The notes beneath the pieces are model-generated. The model saw only the letters and a program-made list of their open reading frames with translations, had not been told where the DNA came from and did not search any database. 64,000 bases of DNA. Source: JAVVPO01 sp036655715 (GTDB lineage: Bacteria > Bacillota > Clostridia > Lachnospirales > Cellulosilyticaceae). The DNA lies in contig JAVVPO010000001.1 of the NCBI GenBank assembly GCA_036655715.1, positions 62,001 to 126,000 on the forward strand, in the 5' to 3' direction. Position 1 is the stretch's first letter. The number at the start of each line of letters is the position of its first letter. Of the stretch, positions 34,022 through 42,474 are shown one piece after another. A program made the position numbers and the translations under genes.

Positions 34022-34885
34022 CTATTTCTCATAATACTTAATTAAAGCCTGTGTCCCTAAATCACCTAGGTTTTTCTCATCTAATGCCTTATACATTTCA
34101 AGTACCTTATCTAACACTTCTAAGTCAAGTGAGACTTTTCCAGCTTCTTCTACTGCTATATTCATATCTTTGATATAGTGCTTAATAAAGAATCCAGGAT
34201 CTAAGTCTTCACCTAGAATACGAGGTGCCATATGGGTCATCTGCCAACTTCCTGCGGCTCCCTTACTAATACTCCCTAGCATAGTCTCAACATCAAGTCC
34301 CACCTGTTTTGCATAAGTCATAGCTTCACACACACCTGCAATAGCTCCAGCTAAAGCAATTTGATTCGCCATCTTTGTATGCTGTCCATTTCCAGCCTTA
34401 CCTTCATAAACAATATTCGTCCCTAAGCATTGCAAAATAGGCTCACATTGTTTAAATGCCTCTAGATTTCCACCTACCATAATAGATAACGTACCCTTTT
34501 GCGCACCAATATCTCCGCCAGAAACAGGCGCATCTAATGCGAATATTTGCTTTTTACTTGCTTCTTCATCTATTCTTTCTGAAATTTTAGGACTTGTCGT
34601 TGTCATATCAATCACATAAGCCCCCACCTTACTATTTGCTATAATCCCAGATTCTCCAAAATAAACTTCTTCTACATCCTTTGGATAACCTACTATTGTC
34701 ATAATAACTTCTTTATTTTCTACGCAAGTTTTAATATCCTCGCACCATATAGCACCCTCTTCAATCACATCTAAGACCTTCGCCTTTGTACGAGTAAAGA
34801 TTGATACTTCATACCCATTTTTCATGAGATTTCTCACCATAGATTTACCCATGACACCTACACCAATAAAAGCAATTTTTTTCAT
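34022..34885 (-). CDS. Beta-hydroxyacid dehydrogenase (3-hydroxyisobutyrate/tartronate semialdehyde reductase type)
   Basis: A 287-residue NAD(P)-dependent dehydrogenase. It starts with the Rossmann signature FIGVGVMGKSMVRNLMKNG (residues 5-23) and FTRTKAKV, whose Arg-Thr suggests NADPH. The substrate-binding DAPVSGGDIGAQKGTLSIMVGG (about residues 116-137, abbreviated by its ends) and the catalytic Lys in GNGQHTKMANQI are present. The family oxidises or reduces 3-hydroxyisobutyrate, tartronate semialdehyde and 4-hydroxybutyrate-like acids. It stands alone, so which substrate is used is open. Confidence 0.9.
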   Translation of the reverse strand: MKKIAFIGVGVMGKSMVRNLMKNGYEVSIFTRTKAKVLDVIEEGAIWCEDIKTCVENKEVIMTIVGYPKDVEEVYFGESGIIANSKVGAYVIDMTTTSPKISERIDEEASKKQIFALDAPVSGGDIGAQKGTLSIMVGGNLEAFKQCEPILQCLGTNIVYEGKAGNGQHTKMANQIALAGAIAGVCEAMTYAKQVGLDVETMLGSISKGAAGSWQMTHMAPRILGEDLDPGFFIKHYIKDMNIAVEEAGKVSLDLEVLDKVLEMYKALDEKNLGDLGTQALIKYYEK

Positions 34886-35045
34886 GACATTCTCCCTTCA
34901 GAAACACTTATTATGATTTATTATAGCTTTCTCATGACAATAATACAATATCTCTAAAAGTCTCTTCTAATGATTTTATATAACCTCTAACTATACTTAG
35001 ACTAAGATATATTAAAAATTATACTACATAATTTTAATAACTACG

Positions 35046-35074
35046 TTGACTAGTTATAAAAATAGTAGTAGTAT
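35046..35074 (+). promoter_or_regulatory. Probable SigA-type promoter of the degV gene
   Basis: TTGACT (35046-35051), 17-base spacer, TAGTAT (35069-35074). Confidence 0.6.
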
Positions 35075-35153
35075 GTGTTTATACAATTGACTGAAAAAAG
35101 CACTATTCACATAAACAGATTATTATAAAAAATAGTAAAGGATGTGTTAAATT

Positions 35154-36014
35154 ATGAATGAACAGAAAATCGCTCTTTTAGTCGATTCCTGTACCGATGT
35201 TCCTAAAGATTTTATTAGCAAATATAATATGTATGTTGTTCCACTTAAAGTCATCTACAAGGATAAAGAATATACTGATGGTGTAGATATTACTGCTAAC
35301 GACATCTATGCTAGATTACCTATTGAGATCCCAACTACTTCATTACCAGGGACTGATGAAATCACAAATACTCTAGATCAAATCAAAGCGGATGGCTATG
35401 AAAAAGTGCTTGCCGTTACTATTTCTAGTGGACTTAGTGGTACTTTTAATTTTATCAGCCTTATTGCAAAAGAATATGAAGGCCTAGATACTTTTGTTGT
35501 GGATACCAAAAATATTGGTATTGGTAGTGGCTTTGCGGCTATTCAAGCTGCACAGTGTATCGAACAAGGCATGAGCTGGGAAGAACTTACAGAGACCATT
35601 TCTGAGAAAGTAGTTAATACCAAGGTATTCTTCTGCGTTTCTACTTTAGAATATCTTACAAAAGGTGGACGCATTGGTTTAGTTGCCTCTATTACGGGTA
35701 ATTTATTAAACCTCAAGCCTATTATCTCCTGCAACGAAGATGGTGTTTATTACACTGTAGCCAAGGTGAGAGGTAGACATCAATCTTTACAAAAAACTAT
35801 TGATTTAGTAGCTGAATTTGCAAATACAAATAAGCGCTATAACATCGCTTTAGTTCACGGTAATGCTCAAGAAGAAGCCGATAATCTCAAAGAACTCCTT
35901 ATGGCTAAATTACCATATGCCAACATCTTTGTAGAAGGACAAATTAGTCCTGCATTAGGGGTACATACAGGCCCAGGTCTTATTGGTATAGGCATTCAGC
36001 TTATCACTGATTAA
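35154..36014 (+). CDS. DegV-family fatty-acid-binding protein
   Basis: DegV (FakB-like) proteins bind a fatty acid and, with FakA kinase, present it for phosphorylation. The 286-residue protein begins with LLVDSCTDVPKDF, has the TSLPGT loop with the conserved Ser/Thr pair, TISSGLSGTFN, and the conserved FCVSTLEYLTKGGRIG block that covers the ligand. The C-terminus has ALGVHTGPGLIGIGI, with the Asn/His-like head-group contact. Length is typical. It is alone; no fakA (DAK2-domain) gene is seen nearby. Confidence 0.94.
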   Translation: MNEQKIALLVDSCTDVPKDFISKYNMYVVPLKVIYKDKEYTDGVDITANDIYARLPIEIPTTSLPGTDEITNTLDQIKADGYEKVLAVTISSGLSGTFNFISLIAKEYEGLDTFVVDTKNIGIGSGFAAIQAAQCIEQGMSWEELTETISEKVVNTKVFFCVSTLEYLTKGGRIGLVASITGNLLNLKPIISCNEDGVYYTVAKVRGRHQSLQKTIDLVAEFANTNKRYNIALVHGNAQEEADNLKELLMAKLPYANIFVEGQISPALGVHTGPGLIGIGIQLITD

Positions 36015-36032
36015 CAAAGTTATAACCCATAT

Positions 36033-36086
36033 AAATAAGCCCCCAAATCTACTCTCTTCACGTAGTATTTTGGGGGCTTATTTTTT
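36033..36086. terminator. Bidirectional terminator between degV and the RNA methylase
   Basis: AAATAAGCCCCCAAA (36033-36047) pairs with TTTGGGGGCTTATTT (36069-36083), with an inner TAC/GTA and T runs, between convergent genes. Confidence 0.9.
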
Positions 36087-36132
36087 ATTTAATACGTCTT
36101 AAATCTCATTACTTAATCTATCTACTAACTAC

Positions 36133-37626
36133 CTACCAGAACTTCTTCACCTGTACTATGCAAACGTAGGCAGCTTCTTTTCTAGAAATCTCATATTCCT
36201 TTACTACCGTATACTGTTTTCTATTCCTGATGCTACTATGAACAAGTTCTTTATTCCGTGTGTACATAATAAGCGTTGCTTTATCTTTTAATAAGTCTGA
36301 TGCCTTCTCAAAGAATCTCTCATAGAGCACTTCAATCTCATCTTCTGTTTTTCTACCCATACGCGTCGGCATATTGGTAAAGATTTCATCAAATAAATAT
36401 TTATGGGTAAAATCAAAAAAGTCCTTGTTGATGAAATAAATATCTGTATTATCTAAATCTACATTTTCTATGGCGCCATCTATAGCCTCACCAAAGATAT
36501 CTACACCATACATTACCTTTGCTGGAACTAATTTATTACGCTCAATAAGCATTGTTCCCACACCACAGAATGGATCTAATACATCTGCATCTTCTTTTAA
36601 GTAATCCTTTGTAAGCTCTGCAATAAGTGCTGCATTAACAGGATGAATACTTGCTGAAACAGCATTCTTTCTATATTGGAACCTTTCATCTTCTATGGTA
36701 TAAAGTCTAATCAAGACATTGAATAAACCATCTTTACCTTCAACAAGTCTAATCTCTACTTCATAGTTAGATGTTGAGTTAATAAGCTCTCTTCCTGATA
36801 CTCTCTCAAGCTCAGATGCCATCTTCTTGGCAAAAGTACTTTTCTTGTCTAACTCCATCTTGCTTTTTATTTCTATTCTAAAGTAATAAGGATATTCTCC
36901 TTCATGTCTTACCTTTAGGAAATCTAATAATCCTCCCTCATAAATGGCCTTCGCCACAGCTAGTGGGTCATTTGCTACTTTAGTTACTTTTGGCAAATGA
37001 AATAGAATATTAGAATAGGTTCTAATATTCATAATTTCTCTAAGGTCTTTCGTTCTAACGATTACCCCTGCATTAAATACCTCTGCACTACCTTTTTTAA
37101 TCTGATCTAATGTGACTTGTTGATGATTTCTATTGGTTAAAAGAATTAAATCAGATAATTCATTATATCCAATAAATTTATGTGTACTAGGTTTTTCTAA
37201 AGTAATCACCATCTCTGTTAAGATTCTAGTTTCTTCATTAATGTGTTTAAGACTATTTTCTTCAAATATATGACTTGTTAAGAAATCTAATCTCTTCTTA
37301 AGTTCCCCTAGTAAAGAACGGTAATCAAATTGACGTATTGCTACAAGATAATCACTTTTCACAAATAATTTATCCTCTTTTTGATACGCCTCATATAACT
37401 TATTCATAAACTCTGGTATAGCTAATTCACCCATTATTAAAGCTATATTTTTACGTGTTTTTGCATCCTCTGCTTCTAATAATGCGTATAAAACACTATA
37501 TTCACCTGATAAATTATCTAAAAAGATTGTTATATTATTTTCTTCTTTTAACTCTTTTCTTAATGCTATGAGGTTTTTTCTCACATCTTGCTCATTTACT
37601 ATATTTTGATAGATACTTTTAATCAT
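36133..37626 (-). CDS. TRM11/THUMP-class RNA methyltransferase-like protein
   Basis: A 497-residue SAM-dependent methyltransferase with a long N-terminal part. The catalytic half (residues about 330-480) shows motif I DVLDPFCGVGTMLIER, the acidic motif II YGVDIFGEAI, motif IV EIFTNMPTRMGRK (NMPT where N6-methylases have NPPY) and a late EISRKEAAYVCIVQV. The middle part contains a THUMP-like stretch (PYYFRIEIKSKMELDKKST). The first 200 residues are helical, with repeat-like DAKTRKNIALIMGELA reminiscent of HEAT repeats. tRNA or rRNA is the probable substrate. Target base is unknown. Confidence 0.82.
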   Translation of the reverse strand: MIKSIYQNIVNEQDVRKNLIALRKELKEENNITIFLDNLSGEYSVLYALLEAEDAKTRKNIALIMGELAIPEFMNKLYEAYQKEDKLFVKSDYLVAIRQFDYRSLLGELKKRLDFLTSHIFEENSLKHINEETRILTEMVITLEKPSTHKFIGYNELSDLILLTNRNHQQVTLDQIKKGSAEVFNAGVIVRTKDLREIMNIRTYSNILFHLPKVTKVANDPLAVAKAIYEGGLLDFLKVRHEGEYPYYFRIEIKSKMELDKKSTFAKKMASELERVSGRELINSTSNYEVEIRLVEGKDGLFNVLIRLYTIEDERFQYRKNAVSASIHPVNAALIAELTKDYLKEDADVLDPFCGVGTMLIERNKLVPAKVMYGVDIFGEAIDGAIENVDLDNTDIYFINKDFFDFTHKYLFDEIFTNMPTRMGRKTEDEIEVLYERFFEKASDLLKDKATLIMYTRNKELVHSSIRNRKQYTVVKEYEISRKEAAYVCIVQVKKFW

Positions 37627-37768
37627 TATTTCTCCTTATATCTTCACGAACGTATTTTGTCCTTTGTCACATAGACAATCATGTTACTTAATCTATCATC
37701 TTTCTTCAGATTAGGCAACTATTTCTCCTTATTATTATTCTATATTTACATAGCTATTCAGATAAAAA

Positions 37769-37809
37769 AAGACCTTAGTCCTATTTATTATAAAATTGAC
37801 TAAGATCTT
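37769..37809 (-). terminator. Terminator after the hydrogenase remnant
   Basis: AAGAcCTTAGTC pairs with GACTAAGaTCTT with one mismatch; seven T follow on the minus strand. Confidence 0.7.
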
Positions 37810-37839
37810 CTTATTTAGAGACTTATACTTTTAGCCCAA

Positions 37840-38319
37840 TTACTCTGCTTCACCCAACATATAGTGCTTGGAGTCATAGCAAGTATGTAACATTTTTTCA
37901 GCTAGTTCTGAAAGTGGCTTACCATAGAAACTTTCATAGACTTCTTTGATTTCTGGATTATCATGACTATTTCTTAGCGTCATACTATTATCTTTATAAT
38001 ATAGCCCTGCAATACGCTTAAATCTAATTAAATCAGTTACCTCTAGCGTTGTTTTAGGTTGCCCTCCACCGCTANNNNNNNNNNNNNNNNNNNNNNNNNN
38101 NNNNNNNNNNNNNNNNNNNNNNNNNNNNNNNNNNNNNNNNNNNNNNNNNNNNNNNNNNNNNNNNNNNNNNNNNNAGGTCCCAGCTTCCATGCCAAACTCT
38201 TCTCCTAAAGCTACACGTACAGAAGGTGAAGTACTAAAAATCACAATTTCTTCATTTCTTTTAATAGCTGGATTATCTAATTCAATAGGAATTCTTATGT
38301 CTGTAAATAGATGATTCAT
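37840..38319 (-). pseudogene. [FeFe]-hydrogenase fragment with N gap
   Basis: The N-terminal part reads IPIELDNPAIKRN and then IVIFSTSPSVRVALGEEFGM, which in intact enzymes are separated by the ferredoxin-like domains; here they are joined. After the 100-N gap (38075-38174) come SGGGQPKTTLEVTDLIRFKR, and ...LYYKDNSMTLRNSHDNPEIK, the end of the H-cluster domain and the small-subunit region, with ESFYGKPLSELAEKMLHTCY. Intact enzymes need about 230 further residues of the H-cluster domain between these parts. Either the gap hides them or they are lost; the missing ferredoxin-like region suggests a deletion too. As written it could not bind the H-cluster. Confidence 0.75.
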
Positions 38320-38538
38320 ACTTTTTTCTCCTTTTTTGCTTGAAATTTTATGGATAATAATTATTATCTAGCTAGTATATTATTTTAATTTAAAAAAATT
38401 CTATACTATTTATTATTTAAAATCTATAATAATTTATTCCTCAAAAAAATATTGTTGTTAATTTTAAAGAAATTTATTATAATATTTTTATAATATTAAA
38501 ATTATTCTTTATTTTACTACTACCTCGGAGGTATTCTT

Positions 38539-39177
38539 ATGAACCCATTTTTTCAAAAAGGACAAACTGTATTATTCCAAGGCGATAGCGTTACAGATTG
38601 TGGGCGTGATCGTGAAGATCCTAGTTCCCTTGCATTAGGTTATCCTAAAAAAGTTGCCCAAATCTACCAAAACCTATTTAAAGACAATGAGATCACCTTT
38701 ATTAACAAAGGTATCTCAGGTAATCGAACATCCGATTTACTTGCACGCTATGATGAAGATTTTAAAGACATTCAGCCTGATTTTGTTTCTATTCTCATCG
38801 GTATCAATGATGTATGGCGTAAATATGATAGAAATGATCCTACAAGCCCTGAAACCTTTAAATCCAATTATACAAAACTACTTTCTGATATCAAAGAAGA
38901 TATGCCGCTGGCCAAAATCATGTTGATTGAACCTTTTGTTCTTCACTCTTTACCAGAAAGAGCAACTTGGCATGAAGATTTAGATCCTAAAATCCAAATA
39001 GTAAGAGAACTCGCTCGGGAGTTTGCAGATTATTATCTACCTATGGATGGTATTTTCGCCAATCTTTGTACTCATAACTATACGCCTCATGAGTTAGCTC
39101 TAGATGGTGTGCACCCAACGGATCTTGGGCATAGTGTCATTGCTTATGAATATTTAAAACTTCTTGGTATTATCTAA
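38539..39177 (+). CDS. SGNH/GDSL-family esterase
   Basis: A 212-residue hydrolase of the SGNH fold. Block I VLFQGDSVTDCGRDR (catalytic Ser, residue about 16), block II ISGNRTSDLLARYDED (Gly), block III LIGINDVWRKYD (Asn) and block V LDGVHPTDLGHSVIA (Asp and His) are all present. There is no signal peptide, so it acts in the cytosol. Relatives deacetylate sugars or hydrolyse acyl esters; some act in xylan and pectin use. An intact AT-rich upstream region with a ggaggt site precedes the ATG. It stands alone before a long terminator. Confidence 0.92.
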   Translation: MNPFFQKGQTVLFQGDSVTDCGRDREDPSSLALGYPKKVAQIYQNLFKDNEITFINKGISGNRTSDLLARYDEDFKDIQPDFVSILIGINDVWRKYDRNDPTSPETFKSNYTKLLSDIKEDMPLAKIMLIEPFVLHSLPERATWHEDLDPKIQIVRELAREFADYYLPMDGIFANLCTHNYTPHELALDGVHPTDLGHSVIAYEYLKLLGII

Positions 39178-39226
39178 CGTATATAGTGCATACTATTTAT
39201 AACCATTCAATTTATCTTTACTTCAT

Positions 39227-39282
39227 TTTAAAATAAGAAGAGCGATTACATTTTCTCATGTAATCGCTCTTCTTATTTTAAA
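39227..39282. terminator. Long perfect bidirectional terminator (25-bp arms)
   Basis: Positions 39227-39251 and 39258-39282 are exact reverse complements with a 6-base loop and A/T runs, between two convergent genes. Confidence 0.88.
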
Positions 39283-39302
39283 TAGCTATAGCGTATCATT
39301 TT

Positions 39303-39542
39303 TTATTCTTCTTCAAGAATCACATATTCCCCTAATTCTTTAAAAAGTTCTTTGGTATTCGTTCCATCTTCTAAGACCAAAAACAAATCTTCATTTAGAC
39401 TTAAAGCAAACATACCTAAGATAGATTTGGCATCAACCATACCACTCTTACTATGAATCCAAATATCAAAAGAATAAGTTGAAACAATTTGATTAATCTT
39501 TTGGATATCTATAATGTTTTTTACTTTAATACCTATCTTCAC
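39303..39542 (-). CDS. HPr-like protein lacking the catalytic histidine
   Basis: A 79-residue protein with the HPr fold pattern. The region SGMVDAKSILGMFALSLNE matches the HPr regulatory serine and following helix (SxSILGVMxL), and the next strand DLFLVLEDG fits. The place of the phosphorylatable His15 (normally GIHARPA) reads NIIDIQKINQI here, so His is absent. It cannot carry PTS phosphate but could still be phosphorylated on the serine and act like Crh. No ptsI is nearby. Position and length support a genuine gene with its own terminator. The family call is firm, function open. Confidence 0.8.
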   Translation of the reverse strand: MKIGIKVKNIIDIQKINQIVSTYSFDIWIHSKSGMVDAKSILGMFALSLNEDLFLVLEDGTNTKELFKELGEYVILEEE

Positions 39543-39643
39543 ACTGTATTCCCCCTATCATAAAAGTATTGGCTAGCTTTTATTGTATCATAGCCAAAAT
39601 AATTACAAGTATGAAAAATACTCTACTTTTGTGTGATTTTTTG

Positions 39644-40051
39644 CTATTCTTTCCCAGCTATCTCATCAAGGTAATCCCTATGCTCAATTAATAGGGATGA
39701 TTTCATTATCGTTTCATCTAACTCCTTGATTTCTCTAATCCAATCATGAATAACATCTTCTGTTTCTTTAAAAACAGTAAGCTTTGCTTCGATTGAAGCT
39801 TTATGCTCTTTTGCGAGTTCAGCTGTTTCTTCTAATTCTATATGAGCCGCTACATTTGCAGCAAGGTCTTCTTTTAACTCATATAAATTTTTAGAAAGCT
39901 CTACATACTCTTCTAATCTTATTTTCTCTTTTTTATGATTAATCGTTTTTTCATCTCTCCAAAGCTCTAGCTGAGCAATAAGCTCATCTAATTTTCTTAG
40001 ATCGCCTTTAAACAATTCATAATCTTCTTCTTCATTCCAGTTTTGATTCAT
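39644..40051 (-). CDS. Hypothetical coiled-coil protein, 135 aa
   Basis: I do not recognise this family. The protein is acidic and almost wholly helical, with heptad-like Leu/Glu/Lys patterns (DLRKLDELIAQLELWRDEK and LEEYVELSKNLYELKEDL), and contains no Cys and no membrane segment. It ends SSLLIEHRDYLDEIAGKE. The ribosome-binding site aggag precedes the ATG. It lies divergently to the zinc-ribbon gene downstream on the map and follows a HPr-like gene on the same strand, but with a separate intergenic space. It may be a structural or adaptor protein. Confidence 0.65.
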   Translation of the reverse strand: MNQNWNEEEDYELFKGDLRKLDELIAQLELWRDEKTINHKKEKIRLEEYVELSKNLYELKEDLAANVAAHIELEETAELAKEHKASIEAKLTVFKETEDVIHDWIREIKELDETIMKSSLLIEHRDYLDEIAGKE

Positions 40052-40321
40052 GTTATATCTCCTTAAGTTTTAAATCTTACTCTTTAGATTATACCTTCTA
40101 AACGCTTGTTTAAAAAGCTTTATTTCTATAGATTCTTCATTTCTATATAATATCTTAATCTTCTTTTATTATAATCCTTTTATTCATCTTTATCTCATTA
40201 CTATAAATATTTACTACTTTTATCTTCAGAGTATTGAATAAGCAAACCACCCACTATATAATGAGGGATAAGATACAAGTATTATTCTCACTTTATATTT
40301 AATTTTGAAAGGGGTTTCTCT

Positions 40322-40726
40322 ATGAATTGGTTGAAAAAAATTATGTATGGTAGATATGGTGTGGATCAGTTATCGATTGCACTACTCATCTCTTCCATCA
40401 TATTATCACTTCTTATCTCGTTATCTACCTCGCTACTTAATATACCTTTTCTATCTCTACTTATTTATATACCACTTATTGCCTGTTACTTTAGGATTTT
40501 TTCCAGGAATATTTCTAAACGGCAACAAGAGAATTTTAAATTTTTAAGATACTGGAGTCCTATAAAGACTTGGGGAAATAAAAAAATAAAGAGAATTAAA
40601 GGGATGAAAACCCATAAATATTATAAATGTCCTGACTGCTCCAAAACATTACGCGTTCCAAGGGGCAAAGGTAATATACGTATCACTTGCCCTCAGTGTA
40701 AAAAATCATTTAGTAAAAGAACCTAG
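40322..40726 (+). CDS. Membrane protein with C-terminal zinc ribbon, 134 aa
   Basis: The N-terminus holds two hydrophobic segments (about residues 18-40 and 42-60), separated by a short turn. It is followed by a basic linker and the zinc ribbon YKCPDCSKTLRVPRG and ITCPQCKKSF (two CxxC pairs, residues about 100-130). So the ribbon would be in the cytosol, possibly binding nucleic acid or protein. Proteins of this plan are common in Clostridia and have no known function. A ribosome-binding site (gaaagggg) precedes the ATG, and the gene ends in a bidirectional terminator shared with pyk. Confidence 0.78.
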   Translation: MNWLKKIMYGRYGVDQLSIALLISSIILSLLISLSTSLLNIPFLSLLIYIPLIACYFRIFSRNISKRQQENFKFLRYWSPIKTWGNKKIKRIKGMKTHKYYKCPDCSKTLRVPRGKGNIRITCPQCKKSFSKRT

Positions 40727-40727
40727 T

Positions 40728-40769
40728 AAAATAGGCTTAATGTTTGAAAACATTAAGCCTATTTTTTAT
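40728..40769. terminator. Bidirectional terminator between the zinc-ribbon gene and pyk
   Basis: AAAATAGGCTTAATGTTT (40728-40745) is the exact reverse complement of 40748-40765, flanked by A and T runs. Confidence 0.85.
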
Positions 40770-42184
40770 TCTACAATATGAATTTTCATCATATTTGTAA
40801 TTTGTTTTTTCACATAAGGTAATCCTGCTGTGATAATAACAAGATCATCTTTTTTAATTTTATTTTTTTCTTTAAGTATTTTAATTGTTTCACTAATCAC
40901 CTGTTCTACATTATCTTGTTTCTTAAATAAGATAGGCTCTACCCCACTATATAATAGAACAGTTCTTTGTACTTGTTCATTGTTTACAAATGCATAGATA
41001 GGTGCTTTAGGTGTGAACTTAGATACCATTCCCGCAGTAAATCCTGAAGCTGTTGGGCAAATAATAGCTTTTGCATTTAAGTCATGTGCAGAACTACAAG
41101 TTGCATAGCTTACAGTATCTTCTATACTTAGTTCTTTATACTTTGATTTTTCTCTAAGTATTGAACTATATTTTCTTGCATGCTCTGTAGCTTTTGCTAT
41201 ATCACTCATATGCTTAACTGTTTCAATAGGATACTTTCCAATGGTTGTTTCTCCAGATAACATAACAGCATCTGTTCCATCATAAATAGCATTGGCAACA
41301 TCTGTTACTTCCGCACGTGTAGGTACTGGGTTATTAATCATAGAATCTAACATATGTGTCGCTGTAATAACAGGTTTTCCAGCACTATTACATTTTTCAA
41401 TAATCTTCTTTTGAACAATTGGCATCTTACAAGTTTCTATTTCAACTCCAAGGTCTCCTCTAGCTACCATAATCCCATAAGATTCTTCTATAATCTCATC
41501 TAAGTTATCAAGTGCTTCTTGGCACTCAATCTTAGATATAATCTTAATATATTCCGCATCATGCTCTTTTAATATTTCTTTAATCTGTCTAACACCCTCT
41601 GCACTTCTTATAAAGGATGCCGCAATAAAATCTACTCCATTTGCGATACCAAATTCAATATCCTTAATATCTTTATCTGTAATAGCGGGTAAATGTGTTT
41701 TGATACCTGGTACATTAACCCCTCTTTTATCTTTTAGATTGCCTCCATTTATAACTTTACATAGAATATCTCTATCTTCTATTTTTTGTACTTGTAATTT
41801 AATAATACCATCATTAATAAGAATTATATCCCCACTCTTTACATCTTTAGGTAATAACTCATAGGTAATACTACAAGCCTCGGTTGTTCCTTCAATATCT
41901 CTTGTTGTTAAAGTAAATTCTCCGCCTTTAACTAGTGTAATCTCCCCACCTTTAAAGGTTTTCGTCCTTATTTCAGGACCTTTTGTATCTAATAATATGG
42001 CAATAGGTAGGCCTGTTTCTTCTCTATAGGCTTTAATCATTTCTATTCTTGGTAATTGTTCTTCACATCCACCATGTGAAAAATTTAACCTTGCAATATT
42101 TAATCCATTCTTTACTAATTTCGCAAATACTTCTTTAGATTCACTAGCAGGCCCAATTGTAGCAATTATTTTTGTTTTTTTCAT
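40766..42184 (-). CDS. pyk: Pyruvate kinase
   Basis: Pyruvate kinase transfers phosphate from phosphoenolpyruvate to ADP in the last step of glycolysis. The 472-residue protein starts MKKTKIIATIGPASESKEV, contains LNFSHGG and the signature IKIISKIECQEALDNL (Lys-Glu pair), MVARGDLGVEI, and TATHMLDSMI. The C-terminal regulatory domain is present; the extra PEP-utiliser domain found in Bacillus enzymes is not. The ATG at 42184, preceded by aaaaggg, is preferred to an in-frame upstream ATG at 42250, because that extension is non-conserved. It is transcribed alone. Confidence 0.95.
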   Translation of the reverse strand: MKKTKIIATIGPASESKEVFAKLVKNGLNIARLNFSHGGCEEQLPRIEMIKAYREETGLPIAILLDTKGPEIRTKTFKGGEITLVKGGEFTLTTRDIEGTTEACSITYELLPKDVKSGDIILINDGIIKLQVQKIEDRDILCKVINGGNLKDKRGVNVPGIKTHLPAITDKDIKDIEFGIANGVDFIAASFIRSAEGVRQIKEILKEHDAEYIKIISKIECQEALDNLDEIIEESYGIMVARGDLGVEIETCKMPIVQKKIIEKCNSAGKPVITATHMLDSMINNPVPTRAEVTDVANAIYDGTDAVMLSGETTIGKYPIETVKHMSDIAKATEHARKYSSILREKSKYKELSIEDTVSYATCSSAHDLNAKAIICPTASGFTAGMVSKFTPKAPIYAFVNNEQVQRTVLLYSGVEPILFKKQDNVEQVISETIKILKEKNKIKKDDLVIITAGLPYVKKQITNMMKIHIVE

Positions 42185-42474
42185 GTTTATACTCCCTTTT
42201 ACACTTTTGTTTAACATTATTTTCATACTTTTATGTCTATATAATATCACAAATATTTTAATATGTCTTTAATATTATCTATAATTGTATTTATCTTATC
42301 ATATTATTGTCTTTTTTTTAACTATTCAAATATATTCTTATTATCTCATTTATATGTCTTGAAATTTTGCTATATTCATTAACTTTTATTTACATTTAGA
42401 ATAGGCTTGGTTAAAATAGGTCTATACTATACTAAGATTACTATTCACTTAATCTACACCTAAGGAGGTAAAAG

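Noticed and set aside
42185..42250. 22-residue N-terminal extension of pyruvate kinase
   Set aside because: The family starts at MKKTKIIATIGP, which has its own good ribosome-binding site; the extension is non-conserved.
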